Source: Bacteroidales bacterium
GTDB lineage: Bacteria > Bacteroidota > Bacteroidia > Bacteroidales > UBA10428
Assembly (NCBI GenBank): GCA_016930375.1
Contig: JAFGGU010000012.1
Span: 21,115 to 85,114 of the forward strand
DNA length: 64,000 nt
Direction: 5' to 3'
Made by a program: the position numbers and the translations under genes. The notes below the pieces were generated by a model. The model was given only the letters and a program-made list of their open reading frames with translations, made no database searches and was not told where the DNA came from. Shown here piece after piece: positions 40,297 to 49,766 of this stretch (position 1 is the stretch's first letter; each line of letters opens with the position of its first letter).

Positions 40297-40338
40297 ATTT
40301 TTACCAATGAACATTTGTGTCGTATCATTGGTAAAAAT
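40297..40338. promoter_or_regulatory. Perfect 14-bp inverted repeat ATTTTTACCAATGA-N14-TCATTGGTAAAAAT
   Basis: Left arm 40297-40310, right arm 40325-40338, just upstream of the ECF sigma gene. Confidence 0.8.
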
Positions 40339-40346
40339 AACAGCAT

Positions 40347-40937
40347 TTGGAGTCTTCTATAACAGGTAATATTCACAAAGGTACCAGCGATGAAAAACTG
40401 GTTGACATGACTATTCATGGTAATACACTGGCCTTCAGGATGCTCATAGAAAAACACAGCGGTTATGTGGCGGGCATAGCTTCGCGGTTTCTGCTCAGCC
40501 ATGAAGATACCCGCGATGTGGTGCAGGATACCTTTATCAGGATATGGAAACACCTGGGTAGTTATGATAAGCGTTCTCTATTTACTACCTGGCTTTATTC
40601 CATTGCTTTTAATCTATGCCTGGACAAGCTTCGCATCAATCGCAGAAGAATGGAGATAAGCCTGACAGAAGAACATATGAATGAACCTGGAAGAAAGGCT
40701 GAAACAGAGAACCCATCGCAAAACATGGACTCCCGAACCATTTCCAGGGCCATTTCCATGTATTCGGAAAAATTGGCCACCGTTCAGAGGCAGGTATTTG
40801 TTTTAAGGGATCTGCAGGATCTTCCTGTGGATGAAGTATGCAGGATAACAGGTTATGATACGGATAAGGTAAAATCAAATCTCTATCACGCTAGGAAATT
40901 CATGCGTGAAAAATTACTGAAGGGAGGATATTTATGA
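40347..40937 (+). CDS. RNA polymerase sigma-70 family (ECF) sigma factor
   Basis: Region 2 DTRDVVQDTFIRIWKHLGSYDKRSLFTTWLYSIAFNLCLDKLR; region 4 RQVFVLRDLQDLPVDEVCRITGYDTDKVKSNLYHARKFMREKL. Start codon uncertain (TTG 40347 or ATG 40407). Confidence 0.92.
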   Translation: MESSITGNIHKGTSDEKLVDMTIHGNTLAFRMLIEKHSGYVAGIASRFLLSHEDTRDVVQDTFIRIWKHLGSYDKRSLFTTWLYSIAFNLCLDKLRINRRRMEISLTEEHMNEPGRKAETENPSQNMDSRTISRAISMYSEKLATVQRQVFVLRDLQDLPVDEVCRITGYDTDKVKSNLYHARKFMREKLLKGGYL

Positions 40938-41557
40938 AATGTAAAGAAATGGAGCCTCTTATATACCTGATAAGGGAAGGAGAGCTATCCCCGGAAGAAA
41001 AAGCAGGACTCGACAGGCACCTTATGTTCTGCGAAGACTGCAGAAACCTGTATGATTCGGTGAACAGGATGACCGCGCTGATCGGACAATCCGATTTCAA
41101 GCCCGATAGAGAAACTGATGAGGAAATGACAGGAATCATCATGGACAGGATTGAAAAATCAAAGGTCCGGGGAAGGAACATGGACCGTTCAAATGGATAT
41201 GATCTGTTATGGAAGGCCGTGGCTGCTTCTTTGTTGCTGTTCATGACCTTAACTTTTATCCGGGAGCAGACCAGTTTTAACAGTCAGAGATCAGCCATGC
41301 AGGCTCGCCTGGAAGAATCCGCTCTTCTTGCAGGAAAGGAAGATCCGGCTGCTGATTGCGTCCGGGAACTGGAAAGAAAGATCAGGATCAGCAGACACTC
41401 TCCATTTCTTGCCGAAGCAACGGCATTCAACCAGGTAAATGAAGATCAGCTGGCCCAATATATCCATGAGATTTGCGAACAAAAAACCGGAAATGTTAAC
41501 CGCGTGAAGCAAATGCTTCAACAAGCCGGAGTATTGACAAATACCAAATCAAATTAA
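40934..41557 (+). CDS. Putative anti-sigma factor (zf-HC2-like, single TM)
   Basis: LDRHLMFCEDCRNLYDSV zinc-finger motif; TM segment AVAASLLLFMTLTFI; overlaps the sigma gene by 4 bp. Confidence 0.85.
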   Translation: MKCKEMEPLIYLIREGELSPEEKAGLDRHLMFCEDCRNLYDSVNRMTALIGQSDFKPDRETDEEMTGIIMDRIEKSKVRGRNMDRSNGYDLLWKAVAASLLLFMTLTFIREQTSFNSQRSAMQARLEESALLAGKEDPAADCVRELERKIRISRHSPFLAEATAFNQVNEDQLAQYIHEICEQKTGNVNRVKQMLQQAGVLTNTKSN

Positions 41558-41567
41558 ACAGACACCC

Positions 41568-42698
41568 ATGAAAAAGATCCTTTTTATTTTCAGAAGCCGT
41601 TTTCTGGCTTTTTCAATGCTATTAATTCTGGCAGGTTCGTGTTTGGATTATACCGTGAAAACCAGGGTGAACAAGGACGGATCCATCTACCGGGAATACC
41701 TGGTAAGGGGAGATTCCGCCGATGTTTTCCAGGGTTCTTTGAGAATTCCGTCGGGCAACCCATGGCAGATCAGTCATTTATATGATCACAAGGACAAGGA
41801 TGACTCCACTTCCGACGAATCGCAATATGTGTACAAGGCTTCCAGGACCTTTAAAAATCAGCGTGAACTGAACCAGTGGATGGATTCTGATACTTCCCGG
41901 ACAACTGAAAAAATCCGGGTAAGCCTGAAAAAAAGTTTCCGGTGGTTCTATACCTATTATGATTACAGAGAAACGTTTCCCATGTCGTTTCCATTCCAGA
42001 AAATACCGGTTGACAGTTTCCTGACAGAGCTGGAACAGGCCGTGATCAAGGAGGATCCCAGGGTTGCCTATTCTCCGGCCAAAAGAAAAATGATATGGAA
42101 AAAGGATACGGTGGAATTTCAGTACAATCCAAAGGACAGCCTTGAAATGAAGAAGATCATTGAACAATGCGAAGAAAAGACATTCCGTTGGATGACAGCC
42201 TCATATGTTGAAGAATTCATCAGTTTGCTGGAAACTCATTTTGGTGACAACCCGGCAACCCGGCAGGTTCGTCAACTGGACGATCAATTAACGGATGTCG
42301 TTTTTAAGAAGACTCATTTTATGTCCCTGGATTCTCTGGGCGTTGAGTTGCTGATTACCCTTGGGGATTCTTTGCTCGGTGCGGGTGGATTGAAGGAACT
42401 TTATGCGGGTAACCGGGCGGCCTTTTTGCCCATCCGTGAAAAACTGGAACACCTCGATTTCCTTGAGAATACGGATGATTACTACCAAAGCCTCACCCTG
42501 CCGGGAACTGTGTTTTCAACAAATGCTGATGAAGTAAAGGGGGCCCAACTAAACTGGGATTTCAGTCCGGAAAGCTTTATGATGAAAGATTATGAGATGT
42601 ACGCCACATCTCGTACCGCAAATCCCTGGATCATTTCAGTGACGGGAGTTCTGGCTGTATTACTCGCAATAGTACTTTTCTTGGGGCGAAAGAAATAA
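41568..42698 (+). CDS. Lipoprotein of unknown function with C-terminal TM anchor
   Basis: Lipobox LILAGSC; C-terminal IISVTGVLAVLLAIVLFLGRKK; third gene of the sigma/anti-sigma cassette. Confidence 0.75.
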   Translation: MKKILFIFRSRFLAFSMLLILAGSCLDYTVKTRVNKDGSIYREYLVRGDSADVFQGSLRIPSGNPWQISHLYDHKDKDDSTSDESQYVYKASRTFKNQRELNQWMDSDTSRTTEKIRVSLKKSFRWFYTYYDYRETFPMSFPFQKIPVDSFLTELEQAVIKEDPRVAYSPAKRKMIWKKDTVEFQYNPKDSLEMKKIIEQCEEKTFRWMTASYVEEFISLLETHFGDNPATRQVRQLDDQLTDVVFKKTHFMSLDSLGVELLITLGDSLLGAGGLKELYAGNRAAFLPIREKLEHLDFLENTDDYYQSLTLPGTVFSTNADEVKGAQLNWDFSPESFMMKDYEMYATSRTANPWIISVTGVLAVLLAIVLFLGRKK

Positions 42699-42701
42699 TC
42701 C

Positions 42702-43373
42702 CTATTTCTTATATTTTTTGGCTATTTCCAGCACTTTTTTACAGGTGTCTGTAATCTGACCGAAATCGCCGCTTTCAATCCATGATTTTACGAAGAGCTG
42801 CGAGCCCATGCCTACACAGGCTGCTCCTGCCTGAAACCAGGCCTTTAGATTCTCCTCAGAGGTGTCAACGCCACCGGTGGGCATGATATGGGTCCATGGC
42901 ATCGGACCTTTCACGGCCTCAATGAACTTGGGTCCGCCCACCTGGCTCCCCGGAAATATTTTTATGATCTCGGCACCGAGCTCTTCAGCCCGGGAGATCT
43001 CCGATACTGATCCGCATCCGGGAGACCACAGGATCTTCCGCCGGTTGCATACTTTGGCCATATCTTCATTCAAAACCGGCGATACAATAAAAGCGGCTCC
43101 CAGCTGGATAAAGAGGGAAGTTGTTCCGGCTTCCACCACCGAACCCGCACCCATGATCATCCCGGGCAATTCCTGGGAAGCATACTTGTTCAGATCCCTG
43201 AATACCTCATGGGCAAAATCACCCCGGTTGGTGAATTCAAAAACCCTGATGCCGCCGTCGTAACAGGCTTTCAGCACGTTTTTACAGGTTGTCAGGTCTT
43301 TGTGATAAAACACAGGTATAATTCCTGTTTCAAGCATGGTAGTTGCTACCTGGAGGCGGGAGAAGAGGGGCAT
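42702..43373 (-). CDS. eda: KDPG/KHG aldolase (2-dehydro-3-deoxyphosphogluconate aldolase)
   Basis: MLETGIIPVFYHKDLTTCKNVLKACYDGGIRVFEFTNR...IMGAGSV...FIVSPVLNEDMAKVCNRRKILWSPGCG...KIFPGSQVGGPKFIEAVKGPMPWTHIMPTGGV. Confidence 0.92.
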   Translation of the reverse strand: MPLFSRLQVATTMLETGIIPVFYHKDLTTCKNVLKACYDGGIRVFEFTNRGDFAHEVFRDLNKYASQELPGMIMGAGSVVEAGTTSLFIQLGAAFIVSPVLNEDMAKVCNRRKILWSPGCGSVSEISRAEELGAEIIKIFPGSQVGGPKFIEAVKGPMPWTHIMPTGGVDTSEENLKAWFQAGAACVGMGSQLFVKSWIESGDFGQITDTCKKVLEIAKKYKK

Positions 43374-43403
43374 GGCAGTATGATTTAAGTTTGCAGTATG
43401 GGG

Positions 43404-43498
43404 TTGTATGTTGTATGTTGTATGTTGTATGTTGAATGTTGTATGTTGTATGTTGTATGTTGTATGTTGTGATTGTTGTGATTGTTGTGGTTGTTGTA
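43404..43498. repeat. Tandem 7-bp array TTGTATG (9 units, one TTGAATG variant, 43404-43466) followed by degenerate TTGTGATTG-type repeats
   Basis: Read directly; between kdgK and eda. Confidence 0.95.
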
Positions 43499-43531
43499 CC
43501 TACAGCCTATAGCCTACAGCCTACAGCCTAT
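43499..43531. repeat. Tandem 7-bp array CCTAYAG (about 4.5 units)
   Basis: cctacagcctatagcctacagcctacagcctatc, abutting the kdgK stop codon. Confidence 0.85.
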
Positions 43532-44562
43532 CTCGATACCCTTCCCGATGCATCTCCTCCCATCAACTTCTCCACTTCCTCCACCGATACGAGGTTAAAA
43601 TCACCCGGTATGGTGTGTTTGAGGCAGGAGGCGGCCGCGGCGAAATTCAGGGCTTTCTGGTCATCACCCGGGTAGGAAATCAATCCGTAAATCAATCCAC
43701 CCATGAATGAGTCACCTCCGCCTACACGGTCCACGATGTGAGTGATGTCATAGGTCGGGGCTTGTATTAGTTTTTTCCCGTCCCATAGCACCCCGCTCCA
43801 GGTATTATGGCTGGCGCTGATTGATCCGCGAAGGGTAATGATTACCTTTTTGGCCTTTGGGAACTTTTGCATCAGCTGCCGGCAGACAGATTCATAGGCT
43901 GCTGCTTCAACATGTCCGCCGGTAACATTGCCATGATCCGGTTTAATGCCGAATACCTTTTCCGCATCTTCCTCGTTGCCGAGGATAATGTCACAGCCGG
44001 CAACCAGGTCAGGCATAACTTCGGAAGCTTTTTTCCCGTATTTCCAGAGGTTCTTTCTGTAATTCAGATCGGTTGAAACCGTGATCCCCTTTTTGCCGGC
44101 AACCTGAATGGCTTCCAGGCATACCTTTGCAGTTCCTTCAGCAATGGCCGGAGTGATACCGGTCCAGTGAAACCAGGATACGCCGTCCAATGCTTTTTCC
44201 CAGTCGATCATTCCCGGCTGAATGGCGGCTATGGAGGAATGTGCACGGTCATAAATGACTTTACTGGCCCGGGCCACAGCGCCGCTCTCGAGGAAGTAGA
44301 TGCCCAGGCGTTCGCCGCCATAAACAATTTTACCGGTTCCCACGCCAAATCTTTTCAATTCCATTACACACGCCTGTGCCATATCGTTTTGCGGCAGGCG
44401 GGTAATAAAATCCACAGGAATGCCGAAATTGGCCAGAGATACGGCCACGTTGGCCTCACCACCGCCAAACTGGATGTTGAATTGCCGAGATTGGGAGAAC
44501 CTTTCATAACCCGGAGTAGAAAGCCGGAGCATGATCTCGCCGAAAGTGATAACCTTGGTCAT
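43528..44562 (-). CDS. kdgK: 2-keto-3-deoxygluconate kinase (PfkB family)
   Basis: VITFGEIMLRLSTPGYERFSQSRQFNIQFGGGEANVAVSLANFG; PfkB C-terminal signature THIVDRVGGGDSFMGGLIYGL. Confidence 0.9.
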   Translation of the reverse strand: MTKVITFGEIMLRLSTPGYERFSQSRQFNIQFGGGEANVAVSLANFGIPVDFITRLPQNDMAQACVMELKRFGVGTGKIVYGGERLGIYFLESGAVARASKVIYDRAHSSIAAIQPGMIDWEKALDGVSWFHWTGITPAIAEGTAKVCLEAIQVAGKKGITVSTDLNYRKNLWKYGKKASEVMPDLVAGCDIILGNEEDAEKVFGIKPDHGNVTGGHVEAAAYESVCRQLMQKFPKAKKVIITLRGSISASHNTWSGVLWDGKKLIQAPTYDITHIVDRVGGGDSFMGGLIYGLISYPGDDQKALNFAAAASCLKHTIPGDFNLVSVEEVEKLMGGDASGRVSR

Positions 44563-44643
44563 GGAATTGCAATTAATAACAATGAATAAGGCATAAAGAT
44601 AGCATTCCCGTTATAAACTTACAAACCAAATCAAACCTCTTCA

Positions 44644-45426
44644 TTAAAGAGGCAGCCTGTAGCTGATTCCGAAACTGATGAAATAATCCATGGCCTCTTC
44701 ATTCAGTCCCAATCCGCCCGATGCATCCAGTTGCAGGTTTGGTTGAATTAAAAAGGTAATACCTCCGTCAATCAGATGTGTCGAAATTCCTTTTTCCGGA
44801 ATTAATCCGAAAAACTCGATAAATGCTCCTGCTTTTCCGGTTATACTTAAACCCAATGCAACCGAATAAAAATAGGAAGGAACCGGTGTATCACCGTCCC
44901 ATTCCGCTCCAAGGTTATACCCCAATGAAAACCTTTCGGATAATGTATGCGACAGTGAAAAGCGCATATTTGCTGCGGTATGGGATGTCTTAAATGTTTT
45001 GTGGGCTGTAAATGGCAGTTCCAGACCAGCCAGAAAAGCTATTTCGGGCATAAAGCCCTTCTCATGGGTGATTTGCAATTTTAATCCTGTATAAAGCGGG
45101 GAAAATCCGTAGGAGGAAGTCTTTCTCTCGATGCTTTGATCCGTGACTTCTTCACCGGCATATTCAATGCCCAGTCTCATCTCCATATTTTCGAGCAAGC
45201 CATACCGTATGAGGGAGGTATTATAGCTTATATTCTTCGCTTTGGCGAGCGAGTTTTCATCCAAAGCATACACGAAGCCCGATTCTATCTGGAGAGATCT
45301 CCAGGGAACCACAGTTGAAGATTCAGTTTGATCGGGTCTGTCGGTCACCAGTTCCGGCGCGTTCTCCTGTGCTTTAGCCTGAAAAAGAACAAAACCGGAA
45401 ATAAGGCAAATTAATAGTATTTTCAT
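44644..45426 (-). CDS. Outer-membrane transporter-like protein (Phenol_MetA_deg-like)
   Basis: MKILLICLISGFVLFQAKAQENAPELVTDRPDQTESSTVVPWRSLQIESGFVYA; beta-barrel pattern with terminal YFISFGISYRLPL. Upstream 88 codons of the track ORF rejected. Confidence 0.8.
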   Translation of the reverse strand: MKILLICLISGFVLFQAKAQENAPELVTDRPDQTESSTVVPWRSLQIESGFVYALDENSLAKAKNISYNTSLIRYGLLENMEMRLGIEYAGEEVTDQSIERKTSSYGFSPLYTGLKLQITHEKGFMPEIAFLAGLELPFTAHKTFKTSHTAANMRFSLSHTLSERFSLGYNLGAEWDGDTPVPSYFYSVALGLSITGKAGAFIEFFGLIPEKGISTHLIDGGITFLIQPNLQLDASGGLGLNEEAMDYFISFGISYRLPL

Positions 45427-45467
45427 ACTGATACAACAACCGATATCAGAAAAGTTCAAGATTTTCT

Positions 45468-46784
45468 TCAACCTTTTAACGCATAACGGATCAGATTGGC
45501 AAGTGTTGGTTTCTGACCCTGCAAAAGGATACCTGTGCGGAAGATTCTCCCGCCGATCCAGACAGACAGGATGGTGAATAAAACCACACCTGCCAGTCCC
45601 GCATAAGGTTGCCAGGCGGGTATGGTCACAGGCGTCGCGAGTCTGGTCAGCATCAGCATGGGTGTGAAAGGTGGGAAAAGCGATAACCATGTGGAAAGAC
45701 TGCTTGTGGGATTTTGCATAACCGGAACGATGACAAATAACGGAAGAAGAATCGGTAACATGGCCGGGAACTGCAAATTCTGGGAATCCTTGTTATCATT
45801 GCAGGCGGAGCCCAGGGCTGCCATCCCCGAGCCTGTCATGATCACAGACAGAATAAGGTAAACGAAGAACCAGGGAAGCACATGGTAGGGTATGGCTGCG
45901 TCCATCCCGATTTGTTTCATGGTGATGACAGCGCCCAAAACATAAATTGCAGCTATTGTAAGCGAAACACTTATACTGCCCAGAATTTTACCCATCATGA
46001 ACTGGAAAGGGGTTATAGAAGCAAGTAATACTTCAGCAATTTTTTCCATCTTCTCTTCCATCACAGCTGTGAGTAAAGGAATTGCGCTCATCATAACAAG
46101 CATGAACATGAGCAAAACCATGAAATAAGGAACCAGGAACGATTCAAGCTCATTGGTTTTTTGTGCATCCTGCACATCACCGGTCCTTTTATCCACCTCC
46201 ACCAGGCCCATGCCCTCCACATTGATATAGTAAAACAAATCCCGGGTTTCTTCAGGCGAAAGGTGCATTTCATCGATCCTTAGCTGACGGATATGGTTGT
46301 TTACCGGATCAGAAAACCAGTAGCGTACATCGTCCATAAAAGAATGTTCGGAATAATACCGGATCAATGCGTTTTCAAGGGTACTGTCGGGATGCAGAAT
46401 CGAAGATCCAATCTCGACAAAAGCATGCAGTTCACCCGATCGGATACGGTCAGACAGATCAAGTCGCTGCTGGAAAGCATTTATAGTATCAGGTTGTATG
46501 AAATCCAGAATATATGCCGGTTTGACCTTTTCTCCGGTTTCTTTGTCAAAGATCTCATTTTCATTCCGGTACCTGGCCCTTTCTTCGAGGGTTTCCCGTA
46601 TGATTTTCGAGTGATCTATCACTGCAATTTTCAGATCATCTGTATCGACCTTATTCCTGAAGATCATAAAGGCCGCCATTCCACCACCCATTAATACAGG
46701 CATCAGCACCAGGCCCAGAATAAAGCTTTTTGTTTTTACGGCCTCTTTGTATTCACGGAGGGCGATAATCAATATTTTACGCAT
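45468..46784 (-). CDS. ABC-2 type transporter permease (NatB-like)
   Basis: MRKILIIALREYKEAVKTKSFILGLVLMPVL; EEKMEKIAEVLLASITPFQFMMGKILG; start overlaps the end of the ATPase gene by 8 bp. Confidence 0.9.
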   Translation of the reverse strand: MRKILIIALREYKEAVKTKSFILGLVLMPVLMGGGMAAFMIFRNKVDTDDLKIAVIDHSKIIRETLEERARYRNENEIFDKETGEKVKPAYILDFIQPDTINAFQQRLDLSDRIRSGELHAFVEIGSSILHPDSTLENALIRYYSEHSFMDDVRYWFSDPVNNHIRQLRIDEMHLSPEETRDLFYYINVEGMGLVEVDKRTGDVQDAQKTNELESFLVPYFMVLLMFMLVMMSAIPLLTAVMEEKMEKIAEVLLASITPFQFMMGKILGSISVSLTIAAIYVLGAVITMKQIGMDAAIPYHVLPWFFVYLILSVIMTGSGMAALGSACNDNKDSQNLQFPAMLPILLPLFVIVPVMQNPTSSLSTWLSLFPPFTPMLMLTRLATPVTIPAWQPYAGLAGVVLFTILSVWIGGRIFRTGILLQGQKPTLANLIRYALKG

Positions 46785-47688
46785 GGTTGTCCTCCTTTCT
46801 TTCCGGTGCTGCAATACGTATGAAGATATCATACAGGGATGGCCGGGTAACTTCAAATTTAAGAACACGCGTTTTATTCATCAGGTCTGCAAGAATGACC
46901 TGGGAATCGGCTTTCGCACTAAGCCGTACTTCCTGAACCTGTCCGAAATCACTGATCTTCTCGATGTCCTTTATCCCCTCCAGTGCATCTGCTCCCAGTT
47001 CAGTCTGAATTCTCAGAGTATCACTTCCGTATTGATCCTGGATTTTGGCAAGTGTTCCGTCGAGAACCTTTCTCCCTTTGTGGATCATAAAAATGTAATC
47101 ACACATCTTTTCTGCCATATTCATGTCGTGTGTGCTGAAAATCACGGTTGAACCTGCCTTTTGCAATTCGAGAAGGGCTTCCCTGAGAATTTCGGCATTT
47201 ACGGGATCCAGTCCGCTGAAGGGTTCATCCAGGATGATAATCCCGGGCTTGTCGATTACAGTGGCAATGAACTGCAGTTTTTGTGTCATGCCTTTGCTGA
47301 GTGATTCTACTTTCTTATCCCTCCATGCTGATAAATCCAGTTTTTTGAGCCAGTAGTCAATTTCCTGTCGGATGTTTTTCCCGTTTTTAAGTTCTCCGTG
47401 GAACTTTAAAACATCATATACCTTCATTTTCTTGTACAATCCTCTTTCTTCAGGCAGATAACCGACATGATCAAGGCGCTGATCCTTTTGCTCTTTTCCA
47501 AAGAGAAGAATTGTCCCCTGATCGGGATAAAGGATGTTCATGATCATCCGGATGGTGGTGGTTTTCCCGGAACCATTGGGGCCAATGAATCCGTAAATAG
47601 TTCCGGAAGGCACTTTCAGGTCCAGTTCATTTACCGCAGTAAGTGCTCCGAATTTCTTGGTAACCTGTCGGAGTTCAATGATGTCCAT
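46777..47688 (-). CDS. ABC transporter ATP-binding protein (NatA-like)
   Basis: Walker A GPNGSGKTT; signature LSKGMTQKL; Walker B GIIILDEPFSGLDP. Confidence 0.95.
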   Translation of the reverse strand: MDIIELRQVTKKFGALTAVNELDLKVPSGTIYGFIGPNGSGKTTTIRMIMNILYPDQGTILLFGKEQKDQRLDHVGYLPEERGLYKKMKVYDVLKFHGELKNGKNIRQEIDYWLKKLDLSAWRDKKVESLSKGMTQKLQFIATVIDKPGIIILDEPFSGLDPVNAEILREALLELQKAGSTVIFSTHDMNMAEKMCDYIFMIHKGRKVLDGTLAKIQDQYGSDTLRIQTELGADALEGIKDIEKISDFGQVQEVRLSAKADSQVILADLMNKTRVLKFEVTRPSLYDIFIRIAAPERKEDNHA

Positions 47689-47840
47689 AAGGGTTATTAT
47701 GAATTGAATGATTGGGTGTCAGCAATTCTGCAGGACTAAGTTATAATAGTTTTTAATTTGCGTGATCTTTTATTAATTATATTATTATCTTTAATACCCG
47801 CCAATACCCATTATTCATACAAAAGTAATACTTCTTGACC

Positions 47841-48746
47841 ATGAATCCTCCTTTAATAGCTGTTATCGGAAGCAGTAACACCGACATGGTGGTTAGGACA
47901 AAGCATCTGCCAGTAGCGGGAGAAACCACCCTCGGAGGTGATTTCTTCATGAATCCCGGAGGAAAAGGTGCCAACCAGGCTGTGGCAGCCAGAAGGCTGG
48001 GCGGAAATGTGAATTTCATTGCCAAAATAGGGAATGATATTTTTGGCAAGGAAGCCCTGCAACTGTTTAAATCCGAAGGTCTAAACACGGATCATGTTGT
48101 CACCGACGTGATGAATCCTTCAGGTGTGGCCCTGATCGCTGTTGACGAACATGCCGAGAATCTGATCGTTGTTGCTCCAGGTGCCAACAGCAACCTTTCA
48201 GTAATAGACCTCGAAGCGGCCAGGGCGGAAATCACCCGGTCAGAGATCATTCTCCTGCAGCTTGAAATTCCATTGTCCACTGTGATGTATGCTGCGGAAA
48301 TGGCATTTACAGCTGGTAAAAAGGTGATCCTGAATCCGGCGCCTGCCTGTGAATTGCCCGATGAGCTTTTAAAAAGGCTGTACCTGATAACACCCAATGA
48401 GACCGAAGCCGGAACTTTAACCGGGGTAACTGTAAATAACACGGATACTGCGCTGGAAGCATCAAAAATTCTGACGGACAAAGGGGTAAAGGCGGTAATA
48501 GTGACCCTGGGAAGCCAGGGCGCTTTTTATTTCGATGGTCTGGAAGGGAAATTAATCCCGGCCCAAAAGGTAAAGCCTGTGGATACAACAGCTGCAGGTG
48601 ATGTGTTTAATGGCGCGCTGGCAGTAGCTTTGGCTGAAGGCATGGATATGGAGGATGCTATTCTGTTTGCCAACAAGGCAGCGGCCATTTCGGTTACCCG
48701 CATGGGAGCGCAGGCTTCCGCGCCGTATCGTGGAGAGATTGATTAA
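47841..48746 (+). CDS. rbsK: Ribokinase
   Basis: IAVIGSSNTDMVVRTKHLPVAGETTLGGDFFMNPGGKGANQAVAARRLGG; VDTTAAGDVFNGALAVAL. Confidence 0.92.
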   Translation: MNPPLIAVIGSSNTDMVVRTKHLPVAGETTLGGDFFMNPGGKGANQAVAARRLGGNVNFIAKIGNDIFGKEALQLFKSEGLNTDHVVTDVMNPSGVALIAVDEHAENLIVVAPGANSNLSVIDLEAARAEITRSEIILLQLEIPLSTVMYAAEMAFTAGKKVILNPAPACELPDELLKRLYLITPNETEAGTLTGVTVNNTDTALEASKILTDKGVKAVIVTLGSQGAFYFDGLEGKLIPAQKVKPVDTTAAGDVFNGALAVALAEGMDMEDAILFANKAAAISVTRMGAQASAPYRGEID

Positions 48747-48761
48747 TATAAAATATATAGT

Positions 48762-49754
48762 ATGATAAAAAATATTCTGGCACCACTTGCGCTGGCATTG
48801 CTGTTTTTACAGGGATGCAAACCTGAAACCGCTTTGCAGGAACCAGTAAAGATTATTTTTGACACGGATTTCGGGCCCGATTATGACGACGTCGGAGCGC
48901 TGGCTTTTCTGCATGCCATGGCGGACAGTGGTAGGGCCGAGATATTGGCCACTTTGTCATGTAACCGGCATGAATTGGTTGGTCCCGGTATTGAAGTATT
49001 GAATACCTGGTTCGGTAGAGCTGGTTTGCCCCTGGGAGCTCCAAAATCAGCTGCTGTTGATCAGGGCTCCTGGCAACATTGGCTTGATACGCTTGTTGCA
49101 AAGTATCCTCACAGGATTGAAAAGACATCAGACTTGCCTGACGCTGTTGATGTCTACAGAAGAATACTGTTTGCCCAGCCGGATACCAGTGTCACTATTG
49201 TGACAGTTGGTTTTCTGACCAACCTGGCCAATCTGCTCAGATCCCAACCTGACAGCATTTGTCCGTTAACCGGCACAGACCTGGTTTCCAAAAAAGTGAA
49301 AAAGCTCGTTTCCATGGCCGGAACATTTCCTCTGGGTAAGGAATTCAATGTGCACATGGATTCAACAGCCTCATCGTTTGTTTTTAAGAACTGGCCAACC
49401 CGGGTAATTTTCACGGGTTTTGAGATCGGCTGGGAAATCCGCACGGGACTTCGCCTTATAAAAATGGAAATGCAGAACAACCCGGTGAAAGACGTGTTCA
49501 GCATCTGCCTACCCATGGCTGAAGAGGACAAAGATGGCCGTATGAGCTGGGATGAAACTGTGGTTTTGATAGCTGTATATGGCACAAAAGGTTTTTTCAC
49601 TGTTGTGCCCGGAGAGATCACCGTAAATCCCGATGGCAGCAATGGCTGGAACAGCATGGCTGATGGAAAGCATGTATATGTTGTGCAGGATATGCCGGTT
49701 GATCAGATGAGCCGCTTCATCGAGGACAGAATGATGCACATTCCAAAACACTAA
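48762..49754 (+). CDS. Nucleoside hydrolase, exported lipoprotein
   Basis: Lipobox LFLQGC; DTDFGPDYDDVGAL (variant of DTDxGxDDD). Confidence 0.88.
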   Translation: MIKNILAPLALALLFLQGCKPETALQEPVKIIFDTDFGPDYDDVGALAFLHAMADSGRAEILATLSCNRHELVGPGIEVLNTWFGRAGLPLGAPKSAAVDQGSWQHWLDTLVAKYPHRIEKTSDLPDAVDVYRRILFAQPDTSVTIVTVGFLTNLANLLRSQPDSICPLTGTDLVSKKVKKLVSMAGTFPLGKEFNVHMDSTASSFVFKNWPTRVIFTGFEIGWEIRTGLRLIKMEMQNNPVKDVFSICLPMAEEDKDGRMSWDETVVLIAVYGTKGFFTVVPGEITVNPDGSNGWNSMADGKHVYVVQDMPVDQMSRFIEDRMMHIPKH

Positions 49755-49766
49755 ACTATATATCCA

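Noticed and set aside
43404-43531. Possible CRISPR array
   Set aside because: Contiguous 7-bp units without spacers and no cas genes in the window.
43436-43675. ORF MLYVVCCMLYVVIVVIVVVVV...
   Set aside because: Translation of the 7-bp tandem repeat running into kdgK antisense; not a protein-coding signal.
45427-45690. 88-codon N-terminal extension of the 44644..45690 ORF
   Set aside because: A good signal peptide begins at 45426; the upstream part overlaps the permease gene and lacks protein-like character.
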